NCBI RefSeq assembly: GCF_037975245.1
Contig: NC_092577.1
Coordinates: 28,698,398-28,762,397, forward strand
DNA length: 64,000 nucleotides
Source: Apostichopus japonicus
Lineage: Eukaryota; Echinodermata; Holothuroidea; Aspidochirotida; Stichopodidae
Reading direction: 5' to 3'
The translations under genes were made by a program, and so were the position numbers. Shown here piece by piece: positions 1 through 10,115 of the stretch (within the stretch, counting starts at the first letter, position 1; each line of letters opens with the position of its first letter). The notes beneath the pieces are model-generated. The model was not told the DNA's origin. It ran no database searches and was given only the letters and a program-made list of their open reading frames with translations.

Positions 1-1087
1 TTGGGGAGCAAGTCTAGTATGTTCTGTAGCTATATTCTAAGTCCTGCTAGCCAGGTAATGATAATTAGCCAAGGAAGGGGGTGAACTGGGAACACACCAG
101 ACACGGGACCCTCCTGGAAAAAGTACGGCACTAGGGACAAGGGCAAGTTCATCCCCGGCCCTCACTGGCCGGAACATGGAGCAATCAATGCATTTCAGCT
201 GATTCCTAGACATGACTGAATGACCCCTAGTTAAGGGAACAACTTCTTAACAATATGATAGGAGAAGCCCCCCTTCTTTGGGGAGGAAAACAGCTAACAA
301 GGAAGAGATAGGTATAATGTAAACAATTACAAATAAGTGTAATTATAAATATGATATACCCATGTAGTATAAATTAATATACACATGTGGTATAAGGATA
401 ATAAAATATACACACATGGTAAGGGCAATGCGATACTACCTTAGCACCGTGCCTCGGCTAGAGGCCCGCGGCTTACAAGGTAACAGAATAGGCATAAGGC
501 CAGCCCACAAAAAGGTGGGGAAAAAGCCAGGAACGAGCCTGGGAGCAAGGAAGGGACAAGTAATATAGATATATAACGTATAAAGCAACGATAATACAAG
601 AGAAGTAGAGTAGTTAACAACTAAACAACGGGTGAGGGAAAGAACTAACGCAATAGCGTGTGTAGCCAAAAAAGGCGGGAACTAGCGTAACTACGGTAAA
701 CAATTCGCGGAACTGCTACCAGTACTAGAGTTCTGCACAGAAAAAAGCGGAGCGAACGCCGCTCCCGAAAAACAGCCCTAAAAACCTCTCTAAAGAAAGA
801 AAAGGATACTTATCGGGCTGCAAAGACTTCAAATACTTCCAAAAACAGTGGATGGGAAAATATTTCCGATCCTAGGAACCAAAAGTGGACGAAATTCGGT
901 GGAAAATATCCGCTCGAAAAGATACGAAGTAGACGCTTTGGTTGGTAGAATGAGAAGGAAGGTTGGTGACCCGTGAAGCCGGGTCACAGAGGGTGCACAG
1001 TGTTAAAAGGTTACCAGGACATTCTAGGCGCGGTAGAATGAGGTGCATAGGTTGGGGGGAGACAGGTAAGCGAGGAACGAAGTAAAT
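1..1087 (-). mobile_element. Right-end fragment of a second DIRS-like copy
   Basis: From about 480 to 1087 this parallels 9480-10115: shared TTCGCGGAACTGCTACC, AAAAGGATACTTATCGGGCT and the terminal GGTAGAATGAG...AAGTAAAT block ending at 1087. Divergence is clearly higher than between the two repeats of the full element. Positions 1-480 are probably the internal leader; nothing coding was seen. Confidence 0.7.
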
Positions 1088-2939
1088 ACTAAAGGTTTAA
1101 TTTTATAAATTTACATTCTTTCTTTTGAGTCATCTTATGTAACCCTAGTTTCTTTTTTGGTTAAAACCTCCAACCAACTGCTGCCCCACCCCCCAACCTC
1201 CCATTTCCCTCCCATCACACAATTTGTAGAGGAAAACCAAACCAAACCCTCCAGAGTTTCTGGAAAATTTATACTATTAACAATAAAGTTACTGCCGATT
1301 TTAAAAACAACATGGGCAGGGAGATAATGTTATTGTTATAAAAAATATCAGCATTGAAGGATTCAAATATTTTTATTATCTGAACAGATCTGGCTCGCAG
1401 ACAGGACATTAACTTCAATTGACAATGCAACCGAAAAACTTGAATCAATAACTCGACCACAGAAACACCCAAGGGACTTCCAATGTTTTTAACTCTGTCT
1501 CACTGACGAACAAATATATCACAATTTAAGCATTTCTGTCTCTCCAGTTGATTTTGATGGATTTCTTTATATTGCTGTTCCGTGGTAACATTCGCTACTA
1601 TGTACCGTTCGTTCATTAAGAGGATGTTCTCAATTAAGCAATGACAATCTTCTTTGGATTATTAATAACATGTTAGTCTGGTACATTTGACATGGAAACT
1701 TGTTGTGGACTACTCCATGCATGTTTTTATGAATTAATTAATTAATCAAATGCTACTTCAGTGTTCATAAGATAATCAGCTTGGAATAAGATGAATGTAA
1801 ATATTGTATTTGACTACATACAGTATAATGAGCACAACTATAATGCAAAGCAGCAATGCTGTCTGTCGTACACGTAGTACCTACGTATGAGTACAACAGC
1901 CTGAGTATGTGAGTACAAGTACTGTAGAGTTCCTTTTGGTTCCACAGTGTGGTAGAATGCATCCATTGAGAGAACACACCAATCGCTACCCTTCGTCTCT
2001 TCTATGGCAGACCAATAATACTTTTAACTTGTCTTTTAATCGTTAATCATTCTCTGAGCTATTTTCATTTCCTTGTTTGGGGTTTTTGCAACTTGGTAGT
2101 CTGTACTGTGTTGCCTGTATACATGCTTTTCTTGTGTTAAAACATCTTTCATGCTTTAGTGTTTTATGTTTTATTGTTCTTATTGTCCTTATTGTTTAAC
2201 CTCTTTTTGACCTGCAAGCAAGTTATTTCCCTTGTTGGACACACTATAAACTTTCTTTATTTTTACTGTATATTCTTGAGCTGAAATCAGTCACTGTGTT
2301 GTTCGAACCAGGTCCACATTCCTGGACTAAAAAGATGAGCTTCAGAATTGTAGATTCGTAAGAGATAGTGGGTGGAGCTACTGTAGGCATGTGGGATGGG
2401 GTCACACTACTGAAATATTAACAATTAATACAGGGTTAAAGATAGAAGAGATAAGTGCAGAAGTAGACTGGAGACAGGTAAGAAGGGCGGAGAGTAAATC
2501 CAACTAACTGTAATATGCAAGTGTTTAGGTCAGTTCTCCATTGATACATCATGTTGGAGATACTGTACCGTAGCTATGAAAATTAAACGATCAATACCTG
2601 CATCTCAGGTGAGAGAACACCTGAGTGTATTATACTGTAGTACATAAATTTGGTATAAAGCTGTTAGTGCATTATACTTCCAATACAATAAGGGATTGAT
2701 CCTATATTACAACACTTGTTTAAGGGGGAATTATCAAACTTCACTATTAATAATGAACCATCAATCTTGAGCTGAATTTGATGCCTGGCCTCTACGAAAT
2801 TTGATAACCAACAATTTGACCTCAATTGAACTTGATGGAAGTCCCATTTAGGAGATGACTTGATAAGTGTACTGTAACCATATGTACATAAAGTTACCCA
2901 TATACTGTATACAGTATGAACTAAACATAGACATTTGCT
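1088..2939. other. No gene seen
   Basis: AT-rich sequence with short spurious open frames only. A TTAATTAATTAATC run lies near 1735. Confidence 0.6.
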
Positions 2940-3138
2940 ATGGACAAAATCCGAAGGAAAAAATCCACTCGAAAAACATGTGATGCGGGCAATTTGGTTG
3001 GGTAAATGAGGAGGGCATTGACCGGAGGGGCCAGTCATAGAGGGTGCACAGTGTTTAAGGTTACCAGGACATTCTAGACACGGTAGAACGAGGGTGGTAA
3101 GGTGGTGAGGAGACAGGTAAGCGAGGAGCGAAGTAAAT
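2940..3138 (-). mobile_element. Solo right end of a DIRS-like element
   Basis: Contains GAGGGTGCACAGTGTTTAAG, TTACCAGGACATTCTAGACA and GGAGACAGGTAAGCGAGGAG, ending AAGTAAAT at 3138. Confidence 0.8.
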
Positions 3139-3879
3139 ATACAGCTGTATGGATCAGAGTTCAGATATTAATTATAGTGTTCAAAATATTGTGTGACAGT
3201 TTTGTTAAAGTTTAGTGCCTTACTAATTACTCAGTACTGTGATCCAAACACTGCTATCCAATTTGCACTTGTGTAGCAACTTGCCCATTGTGCATGTAGC
3301 ATTCTGCTATGCGATACGTAGTCTTGGTTGGCCAAGTCATTTGAATACTCTTTTTCTTGCGTGCAAACTGTACATTTCTCAGAGTCCGTGTCTGCCTACC
3401 ACAATATGCTTGCCCACTGTATTTTACATGCCCAACGATCTGTCCAATACAAACGTCTTGGACATTTCTCCAAAGAGGCGCGTGAACTTATGCAAACCAC
3501 AACATCTTTATTCATATTATTATTATTATTATTTGTTTCATCACATATTATTGTGATGAAATAGCGTGTCATGTGAGATCATGTTCCTTCCACAGCAATT
3601 AGCGACCGTCTCGCAGTGTACAAACCAATCTAAGGCCAAGTGATTATTCACTGCGGTTGGCAGGGCTTGAATAAACATTTTGGGGGAAGTGGGCCCAATT
3701 GACAAACCTGATTGGCTTCTTCGCTTTTCCGAAGCAAATCTGCCAAAATCAAACGAAAACATTTAAGATAGCTTGGGAGAAATGTGCAAAGACCCTAGTA
3801 TCAATCTAAAGCATTGCCGCGGGCATTCTCTGGGCAGTACAGCAAATACATAGATGTACAGGAAAATAGCTCTGTGAAA
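3139..3879. other. No gene seen
   Basis: Contains a (TTA)n run at 3517-3532. The 105-codon frame starting 3239 uses no good start or splice context. Confidence 0.5.
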
Positions 3880-3880
3880 A

Positions 3881-4041
3881 TTCCAAAACTTACTGGTTTG
3901 GATATTTACGAGTGACGAGCTTACCTGTCTCCTCACAACCTTAGCACCTCATTCTACCGTGCCTATAAAGTCCTGGTAAAATAATAACACTGTGCGCCCT
4001 CTATGACCGAACCCCCCCCTCGGTCACTCCTCACTACTCAT
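3881..4041. repeat. Left inverted terminal repeat of the DIRS-like element
   Basis: Starts TTCCAAAACTTACTGGTTTG. From 3919 to 4041 it is identical, in reverse complement, to 9977-10099, including the run of eight C residues. The outer 38 nt are specific to this end. Confidence 0.93.
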
Positions 4042-4498
4042 GAGACCACTCCTTAAAAGTGGCCTCACGGTCACCGAAATAGGGGTGGCCAGAATCCTCT
4101 GGCCACCCCCAAGGACTCCCGTCGACTAAACTTCTCAAAGGTGAGCCCTTGACAAAAGGCACTGATGCCTACATAGCAGGGAGAGTGTAATCCTCCCCGC
4201 CGCAGCGGGTAAGGGGGGGGACACTCTCCTGAGCACTGCAGGCGAAACTACCCCTTTTTCCTAACAAGGAGCCTCATCCTGTAAAGGCCCAACGCTTGCT
4301 AACCCTAAGACAACTTAGGTGAGTACGCCTATGAAAAACACAGGGTGCAAAGTTACCTTCACCGATAGACCTGGCCGGTGACTCTTAGTAGTTGTTGGCT
4401 CTGTCTATCTGGTGATGTGCTTGGAGTCGTGAGCCTAGTCGAACGACTGCTCCCCCATCCGGCTGTGTCCCACCCCCTCGGGGGAGGGAGGCGGGAAT

Positions 4499-4597
4499 GG
4501 AGACAGGTAAGCTCGTCACTCGTAAATATCCAAACCAGTAAGTTTTGGAATATTTACTTCGCTCCTCGCTTACCTGTCTCCTCACAACCTTAGCACC
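4499..4597. repeat. Internal complementary region (joined termini) of the DIRS-like element
   Basis: 4499-4550 is the reverse complement of the left terminus. 4550-4597 is the reverse complement of the right terminus. The two are fused at AGTTTTGGAA|TATTTACTTC. In DIRS-1 such a region templates completion of the ends during circle formation. Confidence 0.88.
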
Positions 4598-5164
4598 GAG
4601 TGGCACTGCCCGATGGTGGGAGGCCCGTGGGGTGGGACCAAGTACCAACCGGACCTCGCATCACCGCGCTACCAAAAGCTGACTCGGCGTGTAGAGTGTC
4701 AGGTAAGTAACAGGCGACGAACGTAGTTGGTGTTTTCCACGCTGCCACCTTGAGGACGTCCTGTATCGGGATACCGGCAGAGAGAGCTGTGGAAGCCGAG
4801 GCCCCACTGATGTTGTGATCTCTTGGCCGGGTATCCCCCCATCGTGAACAGGCGGATCATCTCTACTAGCCATCGGGATAGGGTATCCTTGGCGGCTGCT
4901 GTTTAAGGTGGTCGTGGCAGGATGAAAAGGGAGGTTGTTTGTCTCAACTTCTCTGTCCTGTTTAAGTACCACTTCAGTGCCCTGACTGGGCACCATCGCT
5001 TGTCCTCAGCCACTGATGAAAGGGTTTTGATTTCCGGAAAGAAAATGTCCCCGGGCAAGAAAGTCAAGGCCCGGTTCTTGGCAATAGGGGACGGGTCTGG
5101 AACCGTCCTCGCCCCATGGCCCTCGAATCTGATGTGGTTCTGTTTGGTTGTTAGGGCTTGGAGG

Positions 5165-5560
5165 TAACTCCTTCACGCTGACGCTACCGCAATGACGAAG
5201 AGTGTTTTCTTTGTAAGAGCAGCCAGGGAAGCGTTCCCCGTTGATTCGTACAGCGGCCCTGCCAGGGCATGCAGCACTGCTGAGAGCCCCGCAGAGGGGG
5301 CTAACTGTCTGACTCGTGGACGGCGATTAGCCATGCCTTTGGTGAGCTGGTCAATGTCTGGGCTAATGCCCAGCGTGGGGCCGTCTGGAAAACCAGGCGT
5401 CCCCGTCTGGGGCCTGCGTGTGGGACCTGCGGCCTGGGACCCGGGGTCCGGAGGGAGCCACTAGGATGAGTTTACCCTTGGAGCTGCGAATCTTCCTCAG
5501 TATCTGGCTGATCATGCCAAAAAGGGGGGGGAAGAATTTAAACCTCTGGTCCGTCTCGAG
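5165..5560 (-). pseudogene. DIRS-like connector and tyrosine-recombinase N-terminal remnant
   Basis: Minus-strand reading gives FKFFPPLFGMISQILRKIR, then LILVAPSGP, then after a stop LAGPLYESTGNASLAALTKK and TLFVIAVASA. These resemble the FPPFxLIxxVLxKI and LxxLTxKTxFLVAxxSA blocks of the tyrosine recombinases in DIRS/Ngaro-type elements. An in-frame TAG and the lack of the RRVSEL continuation mark it as broken. No catalytic Arg-His-Arg-Tyr set was found. Confidence 0.65.
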
Positions 5561-5574
5561 GCAGGGACCTGGCG

Positions 5575-5993
5575 CTATGTGGAAGGCTGCAGGTGGGACC
5601 GCCTGTTACAAAAGATGGGCAGCCCATTGCTGCCCTTTGTCGTAAGCAGGTCTATCCGAGGTATGCCGAGCATGTGGAAAAACCTACCGCATATTCCTTG
5701 CGAAGGGTTTACTCGTCGGGGTCGAGTTGTCCCCTGGGCAGAGCATCGGCCCTCACACTCTCCTTTCTGGCTATATGGGAGACCCATAGGGCCGTGCCAG
5801 ATTCTGCAGCTGTGGTGAGGGTCTCCCATGCCAGACGGCACAATCTCTCTGCCCTGGAGTCCTGAGAGCGAGGCGGAAGTACATGAAACCTGGTTATCTT
5901 TGCAAATAGAGTGTTGGGGCCGATCCTTTGCCCTGCTGACGCCACTGTGGTGCAGGAAAGTGGTTTCTCTGTATATGCTGCTAAAGAAGTCAA
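5575..5993 (-). pseudogene. DIRS-like RNase H/connection region remnant
   Basis: In one minus frame (5993-5709): LCRLAWETLTTAAESG, WVSHIARKESVRADALPRG and QLDPDE, the conserved HIxGxxNxxADxLSR end of an RNase H domain, with Pro in place of the usual Ser (ALPRG). It then shifts to another frame (about 5730-5575): CGRFFHMLGIPRIDLLTTKG and LPIFCNRR, matching the usual DIRS/gypsy-like xxxDLFATxxNxxLPxF segment. The frame break makes it non-functional as it stands. Confidence 0.75.
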
Positions 5994-6229
5994 GGACAGT
6001 GGCCTGTATGATGACCTTGTTAGCGCCTGCAGTACAGCAGCCCTCGCAGTACTGAATGCAGTACCACAGTACTGCTGATGACCCCTTTAGTTATCAACCA
6101 GTTGCAATCAGAAAACCTCTGAAGAAAAGTAATGCCTTGATGATGTAGACCTAAGCTGTACCCTGTAGGGAGGTTTAATGGAGGTTATTTCCATGAAAAG
6201 TAATATTAATAATAATATTGAGGGTTGAA

Positions 6230-6465
6230 CTGCGCCGGCCTATCTATCGATAACGAAGCCAGAGGCGCTAGCAATATTACCCTGGTCAACAATAACCTGT
6301 TAAACAGAGAGAAATCCCTCCTGGATGGAAAGACGCAATGGAGATAAAGTGCCTTGCCCAAGGAAACAACAGAATGATCTGGCCAGGACTAAAACCTGCA
6401 AGCCTTAGATCACCAGTACACTGCCTACACCGCTTGATCACAGTGCTCTCCAAAAATTGAGTACT
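6230..6465 (-). mobile_element. tRNA-derived SINE fragment (AAGTGCCTTGCCCAAGG type)
   Basis: On the minus strand a B-box-like GGTTTTAGTCC lies after GTGTACTGGTGATCTAAGGC, followed by CCTTGGGCAAGGCACTTT. That tail block is a familiar signature of SINEs in marine deuterostomes. Confidence 0.55.
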
Positions 6466-6529
6466 GAATGGATAGTTTGCTTCATCAGAGTCTTAATCAA
6501 TGCTACTGCTGCTATGTGGCTTTTACAAC

Positions 6530-6786
6530 TACAGTATATGTATGTATTTGTGTATGTAGTTTAGATCATCCTGCAAGTAGGAACTTGTGAAGAAGCCTCA
6601 TTGGCTTATCAAAGCCGCAAGCTGACCAAAGTCAGTCTCGTACATTCGTATTTTAATGTCCATGACTATGAATTGTCAACAGCTCTGTAACTGGACAACA
6701 TACATTAATCTTGGGGTGACTTGAACCGGGGACCTTTTGATTGGAAGGCACCGGGTTTAACCACTGAGCTAACTAAGCTACAGCCC
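6530..6786 (-). mobile_element. tRNA-derived SINE with A and B boxes, minus strand
   Basis: Minus strand: A box TAGCTCAGTGG (in 6755-6770) and B box GTTCAAGTC (about 6717-6725), then an unrelated body with CTTGCGGCTTTGATAAGCC and a short ATAC-rich tail near 6530. The acceptor and anticodon stems do not pair well, so it is not a working tRNA gene. Confidence 0.6.
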
Positions 6787-7949
6787 TACTCACCAGGAAC
6801 AAACTCCCAACAGGGGATGTGTAGGGTGGGTTTGTAGAAATTCCACCTCATAAATCCTGGCTGTTTAACGGAGTCCAGGGAGTTACTCAGCAAACACATA
6901 GGCGTTACTAAATGTTTAGTCTTTTGCTATGATAGCGTTATTAGAGGTGTAAGAAATATGTTACCGAAACCCTTTAGGGGCTATTATTTCAAAACAATTT
7001 CCGTTAAGACATTAATATAACATTAATATAACGTAATATCTCATAGACATCTTATGTCAACGTTTTATCAACACCACATTTAACGTACTAAACACGTATT
7101 GAATGTTATGATAACGTACCCGTTACTTCTCAAATCTCTTCCTGTCGAGATGTGTCCATTTCGTAGTGCAGTAAAGGTTTCCAGCTTCCTATTGAAACCA
7201 CCTAGCGCCTAGGCTAGTCAAGACTAGGCCATCAGGTGCTACGAAATGCAACTCTGCTTAAGATGTCGGAACATCGAACATTATTCATGAAGTGCATGCT
7301 GTATGTTCGGAGCGTGTTAGCGCTTGTAACTTGCTGGGGGTTGTATCCTACCCCTTTTTCAACTTACTAACGCGTTTGTCTTGGTAATTCACCAAAGAAA
7401 TAGGAAGAAAGGCTTATTCCATAGGATTGCTCACGTAGTCGATAGCTCGTTGCAGTAAAATTGAGCTTACACGTGTCACGCCAGGTGGCTGCTTGGCCCC
7501 CCCTCCTCTCTTAACAAATGTGCCACGTTGTACCTTTTTTTCTGGCAGTTTGCCAAGGATCTATGAGCGTTATGTTTCCTGGCACTTTGCCAAGTCTCGA
7601 GAAAGTTTTCTTCCTAGCAGTTTGCCAAGGTTTTAAAGTAAACGGAATACTGTACGTCATGAGAACCGATTTGAAACCCCTGTCTTACGCATTTTAACAT
7701 GTTCTGGAAGTGGGTTCACCAGTGTTTTAAACGACAGTGTTTTTTAAACACAAGTAAGATTTTAACCTAGGCAAATGGCGATGAATTATGATTAGAGAGG
7801 AGTATAATTAGCGAGGAGAATATGACCCATGAGTGTCTGCAGGTACTCGATAAATAAACACACATTTGGGATGTGTAGTGGTAGCGGTGTTTTTCCGCAA
7901 ATGATTCGAACCTGTCGTCGCCGCTCAAGCTGCTAGTTCCGGGGGGGGG

Positions 7950-8631
7950 GGGGACACTCCCCCTATTCTGGGAAGCGGGAGTAACCGTCCTCTGTAACCC
8001 CGAAATCTAGGGGTCGACCTCGTCATCTAGGCCGGACAGGTTGTCCGACGCTCTGCAAACCAGGTCGTCCTTGCCGGGGAACAAATCAGGTTCCATTCTT
8101 TGGTCTGGGATTGATCGTGGTGTCGCGGCCGGGCTGGCCCGTGGGTTGCGATCGCTCCTCGGCGCCGATGTCTGTGTTCGGTGTCTGGGGATAAGTATTT
8201 CTCCCTTTGCCGTGGGAACCTGGCTCGGGGCTGGTTCTCTTTTCGGATTGGGCGCTTGCCCCTGCTAACCCGTTCTGGGGGCCCGGCATTGGTAATCTCG
8301 TCGGTTCCCGGCCTCAGGACCGGCCGCGGCTCTGGTTAGGGGGTCTGCGGGCCGGGCTTCTGCACCTGCTACCCCGTTCTGGGGGCCTAGCAGTTGTTAA
8401 TCTCGTTGTAAATGTTGTTGTAGTTGTAAATGTTATTGTAAATGTCGCAGACTTCGGGACCAGTTTTGGATCCCGTTTGGAGATCTGCGGACCGGGCTTC
8501 TGCCCCTGCGCCCCCGTTCTCGTCGGGCCCGGGCCCTCCGGAGCCAATCTCTGAGTACCCAGCAGTCGATTGTATAGCTCTGGTTCCCGGCTCCGGGGGC
8601 GGTTTTGACCCGGACATTCTGTCCTTTCCGG

Positions 8632-8662
<31 letters not shown>

Positions 8663-9140
8663 CTCTCGCCGGACCCGGGCTCCCGGAGCCTGCTATGGGA
8701 CCGGCTCCGTTTCAGCGACCCCTCGGTCGTACTCTCTCTCTCGGACCCGAGCTCTCCGTGGCCTGTAGCCCGCGCTCCGTGGGTCTCTCTTGCTGCGACC
8801 CGGACTGAGACGTTGCCTCTAGCCCGGCCGAGCCGTGCCTCTTCTCAAGAGGTCTTTTCTTGGCGGGAGCCTTGCTCCTGCCCTTCCCTCTGGCCGTAAT
8901 CAACCGGACGTCGCCGGGACCGTTAGGGGTACTCTTTGCTGCGACCCGGACTGAGACGTTGCCTCTAGCCCGGCCGAGCCGTGCCTCTTCTCAAGAGGTC
9001 TTTTCTTGGCAGGAGCCTTGCTCCTGCCCTTCCCTCTGGCCGTAATCAACCGGACGTCGCCGGGACCGTTAGGGGTACTCTTTCTCTCTCTCTCCACCTC
9101 TCCTTCGGCCCTCTCCTGGCCACTTTCCTCCACCTCTCTC
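7950..9140 (-). pseudogene. GC-rich 5' ORF region of the DIRS-like element (gag-like, broken)
   Basis: This is the GC-rich block expected near the 5' end of the element on the minus strand. Short open pieces are rich in Pro, Arg, Lys, Gly and Ser (for example KGRSKAPAKKRPLEKRHGS). No conserved domain is recognisable; it is assigned by position only. It contains a 25-bp poly-T, a GTTGTAAAT-type run (8395-8450) and a 146-bp tandem duplication. Confidence 0.4.
8791..9082. repeat. Near-perfect tandem duplication, period 146 bp
   Basis: 8791-8936 and 8937-9082 match with one visible difference (CTTGGCGGGAGC versus CTTGGCAGGAGC). 146 is not a multiple of three, so it would disrupt a gag-like frame. 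Confidence 0.95.
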
Positions 9141-9976
9141 ACCACTTCTCCCTCCTCCTCTCTCTCTCTCTCTTGTCTCTCCTATATCTTTTTCTGGGGC
9201 ACCGATGGCCTAAGGAATCAAGTCCAGCCTGCCCTAAAGCTTGCTTCTTAGACTCGTAAGCCACTGGTCTATCTAGTGCCACTGGGCTGGCGAAAAATTT
9301 ATGCAGACCAGGCATGGGTCCCGTCTGGTGTAGGTTCTACACTTAGGGCACAAATCGTGTTCGACCCAGGTTCTGCCTGGCCGAAACATCGAAAAGTTAA
9401 AAAAAAAACTTCAGCTGGTTACGAGACAAACTAAAACGCTCGAATTAAGGAAAGACTAACTCTTAAGCTTACGGAAAAATGCAAACTAACAAGAGAACGG
9501 GAGAGAACGGGAGGTACATAACGGTGAGTAGAGGTACGTAGCGTAACCTAGCAACGGCAAAATACGAAAAACGCTACGAAGTGGCCTAACAAAATCAACA
9601 CAAGCTGAAAAAGAACATGAGAGAGCGAAATATAGAAGAAGAAATCGTGAATAGAAATACAATGTAGACATGCTATGAACATGAAAATACAACGACACGC
9701 CTATAGCGTGGGGAAGGGAAATTGGCGGGAAACCTAGGCAGTTCGCGGAACTGCTACCCCCGCAAAAAACCTAAGGGCGGAAACGCACTAGGAATAAAAA
9801 CAGTCCCCAAAACCCTCCCTTTCAACAAAAAAGGATACTTATCGGGCTGGAAAGGACTGCCATACTCCTAAGAATCCGAGGAAAGAAACTTCCAAAGATC
9901 GCTAAAGAAAACCAAGACGAAATCCAAGGGAAATATATCCACAAGAAATTCACGTGAAGACACTTTTAATGGTAGA

Positions 9977-10115
9977 ATGAGTAGTGAGGAGTGACCGAGG
10001 GGGGGGTTCGGTCATAGAGGGCGCACAGTGTTATTATTTTACCAGGACTTTATAGGCACGGTAGAATGAGGTGCTAAGGTTGTGAGGAGACAGGTAAGCG
10101 AGGAGCGAAGTAAAT
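9977..10115. repeat. Right inverted terminal repeat of the DIRS-like element
   Basis: Ends ...GGAGACAGGTAAGCGAGGAG then CGAAGTAAAT. The same terminus, ending exactly at AGTAAAT, recurs at 1087, 3138 and 17668. Confidence 0.93.

Larger units (their letters stand above)
3880..10115 (-). mobile_element. DIRS-like tyrosine-recombinase retrotransposon, apparently full span but degenerate
   Basis: The ends carry a perfect 123-bp inverted repeat: 3919-4041 equals the reverse complement of 9977-10099. Outside it the two termini differ (left TTCCAAAACTTACTGG at 3881; right GGAGCGAAGTAAAT ending 10115). At 4499-4597 lies a junction made of the reverse complement of the left terminus joined to that of the right terminus, which is the internal complementary region typical of DIRS elements and sits at the 3' side of the coding strand as expected. 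Minus-strand coding remnants are an RNase H end (VRADALPRGQLDPDE, about 5709), a FFHMLGIPRIDLLTT block (about 5640-5680) and tyrosine-recombinase pieces (about 5165-5560). Stops and frameshifts break all of these. No intact reverse transcriptase was found; 6.2-6.8 kb is occupied by SINEs. Confidence 0.85.

Noticed and set aside
6712-6786. tRNA gene on the minus strand
   Set aside because: A and B boxes are present but acceptor and anticodon stems do not pair; body and tail indicate a SINE.
8041-8617. Several overlapping open frames in GC-rich DNA
   Set aside because: High GC content lowers stop frequency; no conserved domain. Treated as broken 5' region of the DIRS-like element.
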